A stretch of 6,850 nucleotides of DNA from Oceanospirillales bacterium (GCA_003232965.1 QIKG01000269.1:1-6850), one strand, 5' to 3'. Counted from the stretch's first letter, positions 1-6,600 are shown. Notes: generated from the sequence alone by a model not told the origin. Translations and numbers: made by a program.

Positions 1-300
1 GCGGGTCGTTTTCTTGAAGATGAGCGTTTTATCGCCTGGTCAGTTGCCCCGGAGTCAACGGGTTTCTGCATAACTCAACCATTTGACGGCAACCCCGCTA
101 CCGTCGGCAATGGCGATATGACCGCGTTTATTGTCGATAGCAATGAAAAAGTGGATGAGATGTATAAAAAAGCGATTGAACTGGGCGCCACTGATGAAGG
201 CGAACCGGGCTATCGCATGGACGGTTTTTATGCCGGTTATTTCCGCGACTTGGATGGCAATAAATTAAACTTCTTCTGCATGCAAATGCCAACAGGCTAA
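1..300 (+). CDS. VOC (glyoxalase/bleomycin-resistance fold) family protein, 5'-truncated by the window edge
   Basis: An open frame runs from the first base to a TAA at 298-300, giving 99 residues; the N-terminal half lies outside the window. An internal ATG at 118 is in frame, but the residues before it are clearly part of the same domain (FCITQPFDGNPA, then NGDMTAFIV). The C-terminal pattern, an alpha helix (VDEMYKKAIELGAT) followed by GYRMDGFYAGYFRDLDGNKLNFFC, is the usual second beta-alpha-beta-beta-beta unit of the vicinal oxygen chelate fold. The end (DLDGNKLNF) has Asn where metal-dependent glyoxalases carry a metal-binding Glu, so a lyase or dioxygenase role is not supported. The substrate is unknown. 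The protein is probably cytoplasmic, since no membrane segment is visible. The next gene starts 10 nt after its stop, so the two are probably co-transcribed. Confidence 0.85.
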   Translation, partial: AGRFLEDERFIAWSVAPESTGFCITQPFDGNPATVGNGDMTAFIVDSNEKVDEMYKKAIELGATDEGEPGYRMDGFYAGYFRDLDGNKLNFFCMQMPTG

Positions 301-306
301 GGAAGG
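301..306 (+). promoter_or_regulatory. Ribosome binding site deciding the start of the ABM-fold gene
   Basis: GGAAGG lies directly after the VOC stop codon. It is 4 nt before ATG at 311 but only 1 nt before the in-frame TTG at 308. The spacing favours ATG 311 as the true start. Confidence 0.6.
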
Positions 307-310
307 TTTG

Positions 311-628
311 ATGTTTGTCGCGGTCTATGAATTTCAAATTAAAGCGGGATACGAAAACGCATTCCGCGAATCGTGGTCTCAACTAACCCATTGTATTTTC
401 CAACAGAACGGCTCTCTAGGTTCGCGCTTGCACAAGTTGGATGAAGACCGTTTTGTTGCTTATGCCCAGTGGCCCGACCGCAAGTCGTGGGAGAGTTCCG
501 GAGAAAAAGGCCTTAATGAAGAAGGCGAAATCGCCCGCCGACAAATGTGGGAAACCCTTGAAGCTTCCAGTACGGTCTACGAACTCGACTTGCTGGAAGA
601 TTACTTACAACAGAATATTTGCTCCTAA
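311..628 (+). CDS. Small ABM-fold (antibiotic biosynthesis monooxygenase-like) protein
   Basis: The product is 105 residues, the usual size for a single dimeric alpha/beta-barrel ABM domain. It opens with a short beta strand (MFVAVYEFQIKAGYENAFRE), the common 'strand, then kAGyE..F...W' opening of this superfamily. Further on come a Gly-containing strand region (GSLGSRLHKLDEDRFVAYAQWPDRKSWE) and a C-terminal helix and strand. The YAQWPDRKSWE stretch is typical of ABM relatives annotated as monooxygenases or as of unknown function. No flavin or metal site can be assigned, and many members have no proven activity, so no reaction is proposed. I chose ATG 311 over TTG 308 because of the Shine-Dalgarno spacing. 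It sits between the VOC gene (10-nt gap) and the cvfB-like gene (33-nt gap), and all three probably share a transcript. Confidence 0.8.
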   Translation: MFVAVYEFQIKAGYENAFRESWSQLTHCIFQQNGSLGSRLHKLDEDRFVAYAQWPDRKSWESSGEKGLNEEGEIARRQMWETLEASSTVYELDLLEDYLQQNICS

Positions 629-661
629 TGTGCAGTTTACAGGCAAGAAAATCGGATAGTT

Positions 662-1534
662 ATGGCAATTGAAGTAGGAAAAATGAATCGCTTGCGGGTT
701 GACCGGGTGGTTGATTTTGGCGTTTATCTCATGTCCTTGGATGCAAGCCCAAGTAGCGAAGCGGAAGCCTCAGAAAAACGCGAAGGCATCCTCCTGCCCG
801 GCCGATATATTCCCGACGGCCTTGAGATTGATGACCAGATAGCGGTTTTTGTGTATGCGGATTCCGAAGACCGTTTGTTGGCAACCACAGAAATCCCTAA
901 AGCAATGGCCGGTGAAGCCGCATTCTTGCGCGTGGTGGCGGTTAATCGCACCGGTACCTTCCTCGACTGGGGTTTACCCAAGGACTTAATGCTGCCTTAT
1001 GGTGAGCAAAAGCGTGAACTAGAACCCGGGCAGTTCTGTACCGTATTTGTGTATAAAGACAAATATTCCGAACGCGTGGTTGCCTCCACCCGGCTGAATC
1101 GCCATATCGGGCTCACTCCGGCGTATTACAAACCCGGCGAGCAGGTAGATATCATGGTGGTGGCGCGCACCGATTTGGGGCACAAAGTGATTGTTAATAA
1201 CGAACACTGGGGTCTGCTGTATGAAAACGAAATATTCCAAGCCCTGCGAAATGGTCTGAAAACTAAAGCCTGGGTTAAAAAAATCGTCAACGACGACAAA
1301 GTTGATCTAACCTTATCCCCACCCATCAGCGAGCGCTTCAGCACTGTCGCCGATCAGGTACTCAAAGCGATTGAGGCCAATGACGGCTTCCTGCCCTTAA
1401 CAGACAAGTCTTCACCGGAAGCCATTCGCCGCCGTTTCGGCATTTCGAAACGAGATTTCAAAGCGGCCGTGGGCAAACTCTACAAATTACGCATGATTAC
1501 GATTGAGGCGGATGGGCTTTATATAAAGCAGTAG
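662..1534 (+). CDS. cvfB: CvfB-type S1 RNA-binding protein with C-terminal winged helix
   Basis: The product is 290 residues, typical for the CvfB/YitL family. Three S1-like (OB-fold) regions can be followed: about residues 1-80 (VDFGVYLM, GILLPGRYIP), 82-146 (GTFLDWGLPKDLMLPYGEQ, nearly the family signature) and 155-220 (KVIVNNEHWGLLYENEIF). Residues about 225-288 form a winged helix (GFLPLTDKSSPEAIRRRFGISKRDFKAAVGKLYKLRMI). In Gram-positive bacteria CvfB binds RNA and affects virulence genes; the role in gammaproteobacteria is poorly defined, so RNA binding is a family inference. The first S1 region has a Ser/Glu-rich insertion (about residues 28-41) between strands. Only a weak GGA (654-656) precedes the ATG, and no better start is visible. 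The gene is probably the last of the VOC-ABM-cvfB transcript and converges with the TRAP-binding-protein gene. Confidence 0.88.
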   Translation: MAIEVGKMNRLRVDRVVDFGVYLMSLDASPSSEAEASEKREGILLPGRYIPDGLEIDDQIAVFVYADSEDRLLATTEIPKAMAGEAAFLRVVAVNRTGTFLDWGLPKDLMLPYGEQKRELEPGQFCTVFVYKDKYSERVVASTRLNRHIGLTPAYYKPGEQVDIMVVARTDLGHKVIVNNEHWGLLYENEIFQALRNGLKTKAWVKKIVNDDKVDLTLSPPISERFSTVADQVLKAIEANDGFLPLTDKSSPEAIRRRFGISKRDFKAAVGKLYKLRMITIEADGLYIKQ

Positions 1535-1546
1535 GTGGAAAAATTT

Positions 1547-1626
1547 GTCATGCCGGGCCACGCGCCGGTATCTCATATCCGGTTGCACGGCCCCCAATGA
1601 GATTCCGGCGCGTAGGCCGGGAAGAC
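1547..1626. repeat. REP-like imperfect palindrome between convergent genes
   Basis: Two 30-nt arms (1547-1576 and 1597-1626) are inverted repeats matching at 25 of 30 positions by my hand count, with a 20-nt loop. The core is ACGCGCCGG on the left and CCGGCGCGT on the right. The form (GTCATGCCGG...GCGCCGG.ATCTCAT) is like the dispersed 'GTCATTCCGGC...GCCGGAATCTC' palindromes seen in many proteobacterial intergenic regions. It lies between the stop codons of the cvfB-like gene and the TRAP-binding-protein gene. It could act as a bidirectional transcript-end hairpin, although no T-tract follows on either strand, so it is not called a classical intrinsic terminator. Confidence 0.7.
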
Positions 1627-1644
1627 GATGGTTTTTAAAGGGGG

Positions 1645-2781
1645 TTAACCGCGAGCTTTTAAATACGCCGTTTCTGAAATATCAGTCCAGCCTTTCACCT
1701 GATTGGCAAACGCTTGCCAACTGGCATAAACACGGGCGCTGTCGGCGTCGACATTGGCGAGATCAGCTAATACTTCTGTAGTCATTTGTTTCAATTTGGC
1801 GATGACTTCTTCCGGGAATTGGCGCAGCTCGATCTGGTGTTTCTGTATCAGCGTTGTTAAAGCCCTGCCGTTGCGGGCGGTGAATTCCGACAGCATATCG
1901 AGGTTCGCTGCCTGGCAGGCAATATCAACACAATGTTTTAGATCTTCAGGTAATGCCGCATAAGCGTTTTGGTTTACAAAGGCTTCAAGAGTAGTGCCGG
2001 GTTCGTGCCAACCGGGGGTGTAATAATATTTGGCTGCGCGAAATAGACCAAAAGCAAGGTCGTTGTAGGGTCCCACCCACTCGGTGGCATCAATAGTGCC
2101 GGTTTGCAGTGCGGTAAATAACTCGGCCCCGGGAATATTTACCGGGGTGCCACCGGCGCGTTTGAGAACCTCTCCTCCGAGGCCGGGAATTCGCATCTTC
2201 AAGCCTTTAAGGTCGGCAAGAGAATTGATTTCTTTATTAAACCAGCCGCCCATCTGTACCCCGCTGTTGCCGGCAGGATAAGGTCGTAAATTATGGGGTG
2301 CATATAGTTCGCGCCAAAGTTCTAGCCCACCGCCATAATAAAGCCAGGCATTTTGTTCTTGCGCGGTAAAACCGAAAGGTACACCGGCAAAATACTGTGC
2401 CGCCGGGATTTTGCCTTTCCAATAATAAGGTGCGCCGTGCCCCATTTGTGCCGTTCCACTGGAGACAGCGTCAAAAATTTCAAAAGGTGGCACCAGTTCG
2501 CCGCCGCCATACACTTTCACTTGAATACGGCCGCCGCTGATCCGGGTAATAGATTCTGCCAGTGTATTGGCACCGGTGCCGAGAGCGGGAAAGTCTCGTG
2601 GCCAGGTGGTTACCATCTTCCAGTGAATGGTTTCAGTAGAGGCTTGGCAGTCATTGCTTGTTGCCACTACTTCCTCAGCACTTTCTCCCTGGCAGGCAGT
2701 TAGTAGTCCGGCGGTAGCAATGCCTGCGGTGATGCCGATACCGGCTTGGCTTGCTTTGCGAAGAAAGTTGCGTCTTTTCAT
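1645..2781 (-). CDS. TRAP transporter solute-binding protein, DctP/TakP-like, Tat-signal lipoprotein
   Basis: The product is 378 residues when started at ATG 2781-2779, which follows a good AGGA with 7-nt spacing. The frame stays open 57 codons further upstream but that extension overlaps ttcA. The N-terminus holds a twin-arginine motif (RRNFLRK, residues 3-9), a short hydrophobic stretch and a lipobox LTAC with Cys30. The precursor is therefore probably exported folded and lipidated; Gln at +2 does not signal inner-membrane retention. The mature part is a DctP-family binding protein: TTWPRDFPALGTGANTLAE (58-76), a GGGELVPPFEIFDAVSSGTAQMGH block (92-115), KMRIPGLGGEV (195-205) with the conserved carboxylate-binding-type Arg197, EWVGPYNDLAFGL (234-246) and PGWHEPGTTLEAF (256-268). 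These blocks resemble the 2-oxo-acid (TakP) and lactate-type binders, so a mono-carboxylate ligand is inferred. No DctQ or DctM membrane subunits are present nearby. It lies 29 nt downstream of ttcA. Confidence 0.88.
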   Translation of the reverse strand: MKRRNFLRKASQAGIGITAGIATAGLLTACQGESAEEVVATSNDCQASTETIHWKMVTTWPRDFPALGTGANTLAESITRISGGRIQVKVYGGGELVPPFEIFDAVSSGTAQMGHGAPYYWKGKIPAAQYFAGVPFGFTAQEQNAWLYYGGGLELWRELYAPHNLRPYPAGNSGVQMGGWFNKEINSLADLKGLKMRIPGLGGEVLKRAGGTPVNIPGAELFTALQTGTIDATEWVGPYNDLAFGLFRAAKYYYTPGWHEPGTTLEAFVNQNAYAALPEDLKHCVDIACQAANLDMLSEFTARNGRALTTLIQKHQIELRQFPEEVIAKLKQMTTEVLADLANVDADSARVYASWQAFANQVKGWTDISETAYLKARG

Positions 2782-2788
2782 GGCTTGG

Positions 2789-2792
2789 TCCT
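2789..2792 (-). promoter_or_regulatory. Ribosome binding site fixing the start of the TRAP binding protein
   Basis: On the - strand AGGA precedes ATG 2781-2779 with a 7-nt spacer. Together with the Tat signal starting at this ATG, it rules out the much longer in-frame extension into ttcA. Confidence 0.65.
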
Positions 2793-2810
2793 GATTCCGG
2801 TTGAAGAAAA

Positions 2811-3641
2811 TTATTGGTCTTGGGCTGCTAGAGTAGGTTCGCTGTCCAGCTTTGTAAAGTTGAATAAATCGGTGTCTGCAAGCTGGGAGGGCGAAACATG
2901 TCGAATGGCGCGAAAAATATTCTCGATTCGACCGGGGTGTTTTTGCGACCATTCATTGAGCATGGCTTTGATCGCCTGGCGTTGCATATTCGGTTGCGAG
3001 CCACACAGGTTGCAGGGGATGATGGGGAAATCCCGCAACTGGGCGTAGTTGATGATATCTTTTTCCTGACAATAGGCCAGCGGGCGAATAACGATATTTT
3101 TACCGTTATCACTGAGCAGCTTTGGTGGCATGGCTTTCAGCCGGCCGCCATTGAACATATTTAAAAACAGGGTTTCAATGATGTCGTCGCGGTGATGTCC
3201 GAGGGCGATGCGGTTGAAACCATTTTCTTCTGCAAATCGGTACAGCGCCCCGCGGCGCATGCGGGAACAAAGACCGCAGGTGGTTTTGCCTTCAGGAATA
3301 ACTCGTTTAACTACGCTGTAGGTATCTTGCTCGATAATATGGAAGGGAATATTGAGGCTGGCGCAATATTCGGGCAGAACATGTTCGGGAAAATCGGGTT
3401 GTTTTTGATCCAAATTTACTGCCATTATTTCGAATGAAATAGGTGCTTTTTTTTGCAGGGCTATGAGGATATCCAATAAGGTATAGGAATCTTTACCACC
3501 GGACAGGCAGACCATAACCCGGTCGCCAGCGGAAATCATCTGGTAATCTTCAATTGCCTGCCCGGTATTATGCAGCAGGCGTTTATTGGTTTTTTTCCAG
3601 GCGGCAGATTTATTTGCCAGTTTAATTGTTGTGTTTTCCAC
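2811..3641 (-). CDS. ttcA: tRNA-cytidine(32) 2-sulfurtransferase TtcA
   Basis: The product is 276 residues, somewhat shorter than Escherichia coli TtcA (about 311) but with the full core. It thiolates C32 of certain tRNAs to 2-thiocytidine using ATP and an iron-sulfur cluster, in the cytoplasm. Visible signatures are the N-terminal lead-in, the PP-loop SGGKDS (residues 47-52), the CGLCSRMRRGALY motif with C122 and C125, GHHRDDIIETLFLNMF (149-163), and PCNLCGSQPNMQR (209-221), whose C213 is the probable third cluster ligand. The start is GTG at 3641-3639: the frame is closed upstream by a TAA, no ATG intervenes, and the next Met is residue 35. An AGG lies about 10 nt before the GTG. The downstream neighbour begins 29 nt after the stop, so the two genes are probably co-transcribed; a shared function is not evident. 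Confidence 0.95.
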   Translation of the reverse strand: MENTTIKLANKSAAWKKTNKRLLHNTGQAIEDYQMISAGDRVMVCLSGGKDSYTLLDILIALQKKAPISFEIMAVNLDQKQPDFPEHVLPEYCASLNIPFHIIEQDTYSVVKRVIPEGKTTCGLCSRMRRGALYRFAEENGFNRIALGHHRDDIIETLFLNMFNGGRLKAMPPKLLSDNGKNIVIRPLAYCQEKDIINYAQLRDFPIIPCNLCGSQPNMQRQAIKAMLNEWSQKHPGRIENIFRAIRHVSPSQLADTDLFNFTKLDSEPTLAAQDQ

Positions 3642-3677
3642 TGATGTAGAACCTGTGCCGAGGGCTAGTTACTGACC

Positions 3678-3706
3678 ATTTTAGTGTTATAGTTCATGGA
3701 TGGCAC
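3678..3706 (-). promoter_or_regulatory. Candidate sigma70-type promoter for ttcA
   Basis: On the - strand GTGCCA (3706-3701, 4 of 6 to TTGACA) is followed after 17 nt by TAAAAT (3683-3678, 5 of 6 to TATAAT). This would start transcription near 3671, about 30 nt before the GTG. It is a hand match only. On the + strand a TATAGT at 3688-3693 could be a -10 for the divergent small gene, but no good -35 accompanies it. Confidence 0.3.
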
Positions 3707-3722
3707 CATTTTTGTTATTTAT

Positions 3723-3929
3723 ATGACTCATCGTGACCCGCTGACTGTTTCCCACCAGCTGGCAGAGCTTCGCCAGGAGCACCGCGATCTCGATCAGGCC
3801 ATCAATTTGTTGAGTCAGGATCCCTTGGCGGATGAGTTACAGGTGCGCCGCATGAAAAAGCGTAAATTGAAACTCAAAGACTGGATTACCCAACTTGAAT
3901 CAGAGATGATTCCGGATTTGGATGCCTAG
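3723..3929 (+). CDS. YdcH-family (DUF465) small protein
   Basis: From ATG 3723 the product is 68 residues; an in-frame ATG at 3696 would add nine residues (MDGTIFVIY) not matching the family. I prefer 3723 because the family-like part starts just after it, and because a possible -10 (TATAGT, 3688-3693) would place the transcript start downstream of 3696. Neither start has a clear Shine-Dalgarno, so this remains open. The sequence is highly charged and helical: VSHQLAELRQEHRDLDQAI, then DELQVRRMKKRKLKLKDWITQLESEMIPDLDA. The 'H.dLD..I...L..D.L...RmKKrKL.LKD.I..LE' pattern is diagnostic of DUF465, thought to form a helical hairpin or coiled coil. Its molecular function is unknown. It is divergent from ttcA and convergent with plsB; its stop TAG overlaps the left copy of the direct repeat flanking the MITE-like element. 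Confidence 0.85.
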   Translation: MTHRDPLTVSHQLAELRQEHRDLDQAINLLSQDPLADELQVRRMKKRKLKLKDWITQLESEMIPDLDA

Positions 3930-3948
3930 TACCTAAATCCTGCAAGTG
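3930..3948 (+). repeat. Left terminal inverted repeat of the MITE-like element
   Basis: TACCTAAATCCTGCAAGTG is an exact reverse complement of 4081-4099. The outermost TA may belong to the target site rather than to the element; if so, the repeat is 17 bp. Confidence 0.85.
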
Positions 3949-4097
3949 CTCGCACTCACTCAGCACAAGCTCTTGATCCGTATAGCAAATGAAACTTTTC
4001 GGCAATCACAATGAGGATCCCTCTACAAATCAATATCTCGCCCAAGAGCGCCTACTGTTGGTGCACTGCCTAAGCACGATCACTTGCAGGATTTAGG
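3932..4097. mobile_element. MITE-like non-coding element with perfect terminal inverted repeats and TAGTA direct repeats
   Basis: This 166-bp segment fills nearly the whole gap between two convergent genes. Its ends are perfect 17-bp inverted repeats, and inner similarity continues imperfectly for about 15 more bases. The pentamer TAGTA directly abuts both ends (3927-3931 and 4098-4102), as expected of a target-site duplication. Because TA and TAG are also parts of this repeat, a 2-bp (TA) or 3-bp (TAG) duplication with slightly different ends cannot be excluded. Inside, GCTCTTG (3969-3975) pairs with CAAGAGC (4043-4049), and GATCC (3975-3979) with GGATC (4015-4019), so one strand could fold back over most of its length. 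No open frame of note lies inside. The parent transposase is unknown; a TA-targeting IS630/mariner-type or a 5-bp-duplicating family are both possible. Confidence 0.65.
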
Positions 4098-4099
4098 TA
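4081..4099 (-). repeat. Right terminal inverted repeat of the MITE-like element
   Basis: CACTTGCAGGATTTAGGTA is the exact reverse complement of 3930-3948. It ends 5 nt before the plsB stop codon (4107-4105). Confidence 0.85.
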
Positions 4100-4104
4100 G
4101 TAGA

Positions 4105-6600
4105 TTACGGCTCTTCTGTTTTCGGCGGGTTAATTTTTTCAGATGCTATCTGGATAATGCCATGTCGCAGTTCTTTGGTCATAAACAGCTTGGCATCATG
4201 AGTGACAGACTCCAGAACCTCATCAAAAGTTAATTTCCCCTCGCTGTTACGCTGTAAAACACCGGCTTTGGTGAGATTGCCGATGAATTGCCGGAACAGG
4301 GTTTTATCGTAAAATTCCGGTGCGTCAAATTCATGCAGCATAGAAATCCGCTGTGCGGTGAGGGTGCAGAGTTTTTCCAATTCACCACGCGAAAGTACAC
4401 CTGAGCCATTTTTTACCAGCACTGCGATAGTAATAAAATAACGCTGGAAAGTTTGCAGCATTCCGCGGCCCATCAGGTTAAGACTCGCAGCAGTTTCGCT
4501 ACCGCCTCTGGCGCGTTTCAGAGTGCGCGTGCCGGTAATTAGTTTTAAGCTTTTCAGCACCTCAATGTTATCTAGCAATGCCTGATCAGCCGTGTCTCGA
4601 TCCCAGGGTAGGAATAGCTCACTGCGAAGGTAAGGGTAGATGGCGTGGAACAGGCCTTGCAGGCGCGCGCTCGAAATTTCCGATTGTATCTGGAAACAAC
4701 TGGCTACAAATGAGGGCAATACGAAAAGATGGGATACATTGTTGCGGAAATAAGTTAGCAAAACCCCGGCGTTTGCACTGACGGTAATGATATCCCCTAA
4801 GGTATGTTCGCGTTTTTCTATCACTCCAAGTTCAATTCCGTAGCCGATAATTTCTACCGGGCTGAGCTCGGTAATAGTGACCCGGGATGATAGCGGCGCG
4901 CCTTTGAGGGTGCTCAGATAAAGTGTCAGCAGCTCTTCCAGCTGATCTTCAGCAAGCGTATGCTTGGTGCTTGCGAGTAGGCAGATGGCTAATAAATTAA
5001 TTGGGTTTACATCAGCCGTACGGTTGATGTTGGTCATAATGGTGTTGGCCAAATTATCAATCAGTGGATTGAGCCATTTGGGCTTCTCTTCGATGGTTTC
5101 CTTGCGCCAACCAGGCGCTGCTTTTTCGAGCAGGTCGTCCAGTAAAATCGGTTCGCCGAAGTTCACATGCGCCTTGCCATAATTTCGGCGTAACACCTTA
5201 AATAAGCTGAGGAAATCCAGCAGTGATTCTGATTTTTTTTCTTCACCGCTGAGTTCGGAAATATAAGATTTTCCTTCTACCAGTTGTTCGTAGCCGATAT
5301 AAACTGGTTGGAAAACAATGGGTTTTGTCGGCACCCGCATATAGGCTTTTACGGTCATCTGTAACATCCCGGCCTTGGGTGGTAACAGTCGACCGGTGCG
5401 TGAGCGAGTGCCCTCGATAAAGTATTCAATCGACACACCCTGGCTGAGTATAAGACTGAGGTACTCATCAAATACGGCGGCATACAGGGGGTTGGTGCGG
5501 AAGCTGCGGCGCATGTAGAAGGCTCCGCCGCGGCGTAAAAACTGACCGACCCCGGGCATGTTCAGATTAATCCCAGCCGCAATATGCGGTGGCACATGAC
5601 CGTGGTGGTAGAGCAGATAAGACATCAGCAGGTAATCTATGTGGCTACGATGGCATGGCACATAGATAATTGCTTTATCGTGGGCAATTTCCTCGAATTT
5701 TTTAAAGTGACGCAGCTCAACGCCTTTGTAAAGCTTGTTCCAAAACCAGGTAAGTATCAAGGATCCTATCTTTACCATCGAATAGGAATAGTTTGCCGCT
5801 ATTTCGTGGATATTTTTTTCAGCAAGGGCGCGGGCTTTCTCTGGGCTGATTTTAGCCTTTTTGACTTTGATGGCAATTGCGGCTTTTACTCGCTCACTAT
5901 CAAGCACTTTATTCAAAAGCGTGCGCCGATGGGATAAATCTGGGCCGATGGCGGCTTCACGGGTTTTGCGGATGCGTGTGCGTGCGAGTCTTGAAATCTT
6001 GCGCACGGCTATTCCGGCATCGGCTTTTTCATCCACAAGAGAGCGTAATGAAATCGGTGTGCCGTAATATACGAAAGTGTCCCGCCCGTTAATCAGGGTG
6101 CTGAACAAACGCCGCAGGCGACTGGCTATTTCCCAGCTCTCGCTGAACATGGTAATGGATTCTTCTTTATCTGGCGCGCGCCCGATCAACACAGTTACTG
6201 GTACCAATTGGGCTCCAAATTCCGGATTTTCCAGCGCATATTGGATCAGCATCTTAAGCATATCCGAGCTGCGGCGCTTGGTATAGCGGCGTAGCAGAAA
6301 ACCTTTAAGTTGACGCAAAGCAGCCCAAGACCGACCACCTACTCGTTGACCATTTTCCAGTGGGAAAAGCGGGCGGGACAGGCCGTGTTTTTCACAGGCT
6401 TTATCCAGTATCAGCAAGGATGACAGCGAATAGGAATCGAGGATATAGCAAGTCGGCATATCCAACTTGAGTCCAGCATCCACGACCGGGTCCGGCAAAA
6501 CCTTGCTACGCACCCACAGATGCAGGACTGCACGCAACAGCAACTGCCAGTAAAGCCGCAGGCGCTGCCCGATTGAAAGTTGTTTTGGAAATGTTTTCAA
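4105..6600 (-). CDS. plsB: Glycerol-3-phosphate 1-O-acyltransferase PlsB
   Basis: The product is 831 residues, close to Escherichia coli PlsB (807), and collinear with it from about residue 12. It acylates sn-glycerol-3-phosphate at position 1 using acyl-ACP or acyl-CoA, the first step of phospholipid synthesis, at the inner membrane. The acyltransferase blocks are intact: block I CHRSHIDYLL with catalytic H317 and D322, block II GGAFYMRRSF (358-367), block III FIEGTRSRTGR (394-404) and block IV PIVFQPVYIGYE (427-438). Further family landmarks are GRAPDKEES, HIAAGINLN, VNFGEP, YFRNNVSHLFVLPS and APEFYDKTLF near the C-terminus. The start is TTG at 6600-6598: a TAA closes the frame five codons upstream and no ATG precedes the conserved region. 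No clear Shine-Dalgarno is visible. The gene is monocistronic here, divergent from the phzF-like gene and convergent with the ydcH-like gene. Confidence 0.97.
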   Translation of the reverse strand: MKTFPKQLSIGQRLRLYWQLLLRAVLHLWVRSKVLPDPVVDAGLKLDMPTCYILDSYSLSSLLILDKACEKHGLSRPLFPLENGQRVGGRSWAALRQLKGFLLRRYTKRRSSDMLKMLIQYALENPEFGAQLVPVTVLIGRAPDKEESITMFSESWEIASRLRRLFSTLINGRDTFVYYGTPISLRSLVDEKADAGIAVRKISRLARTRIRKTREAAIGPDLSHRRTLLNKVLDSERVKAAIAIKVKKAKISPEKARALAEKNIHEIAANYSYSMVKIGSLILTWFWNKLYKGVELRHFKKFEEIAHDKAIIYVPCHRSHIDYLLMSYLLYHHGHVPPHIAAGINLNMPGVGQFLRRGGAFYMRRSFRTNPLYAAVFDEYLSLILSQGVSIEYFIEGTRSRTGRLLPPKAGMLQMTVKAYMRVPTKPIVFQPVYIGYEQLVEGKSYISELSGEEKKSESLLDFLSLFKVLRRNYGKAHVNFGEPILLDDLLEKAAPGWRKETIEEKPKWLNPLIDNLANTIMTNINRTADVNPINLLAICLLASTKHTLAEDQLEELLTLYLSTLKGAPLSSRVTITELSPVEIIGYGIELGVIEKREHTLGDIITVSANAGVLLTYFRNNVSHLFVLPSFVASCFQIQSEISSARLQGLFHAIYPYLRSELFLPWDRDTADQALLDNIEVLKSLKLITGTRTLKRARGGSETAASLNLMGRGMLQTFQRYFITIAVLVKNGSGVLSRGELEKLCTLTAQRISMLHEFDAPEFYDKTLFRQFIGNLTKAGVLQRNSEGKLTFDEVLESVTHDAKLFMTKELRHGIIQIASEKINPPKTEEP

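Noticed and set aside
1627..1644. T/A run near 1631-1640 as part of an intrinsic terminator
   Set aside because: The TTTTT is interrupted and followed by AAAGGGGG; it does not directly follow the stem with a proper uridine tract on either strand.
2353..2703. 116-codon open frame on the + strand inside the TRAP binding protein gene
   Set aside because: An antisense shadow of a well-supported gene; its composition does not resemble a real protein.
2782..2952. In-frame 57-residue N-terminal extension of the TRAP binding protein
   Set aside because: It overlaps the end of ttcA in another frame and would bury the Tat signal; the ATG at 2781 has a good ribosome binding site.
3696..3722. Longer start for the ydcH-like protein
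   Set aside because: The extra nine residues are hydrophobic and unlike the family, and no ribosome binding site precedes them; kept only as an alternative.
3930..4099. Integron attC site or cassette recombination site
   Set aside because: The size and foldback shape are suggestive, but the ends lack the RYYYAAC and GTTRRRY core boxes, and no integrase or cassette array is seen.
5584..5937. 117-codon open frame on the + strand inside plsB
   Set aside because: It is antisense to the catalytic part of a strongly supported gene, has no recognisable domain and no clear ribosome binding site.
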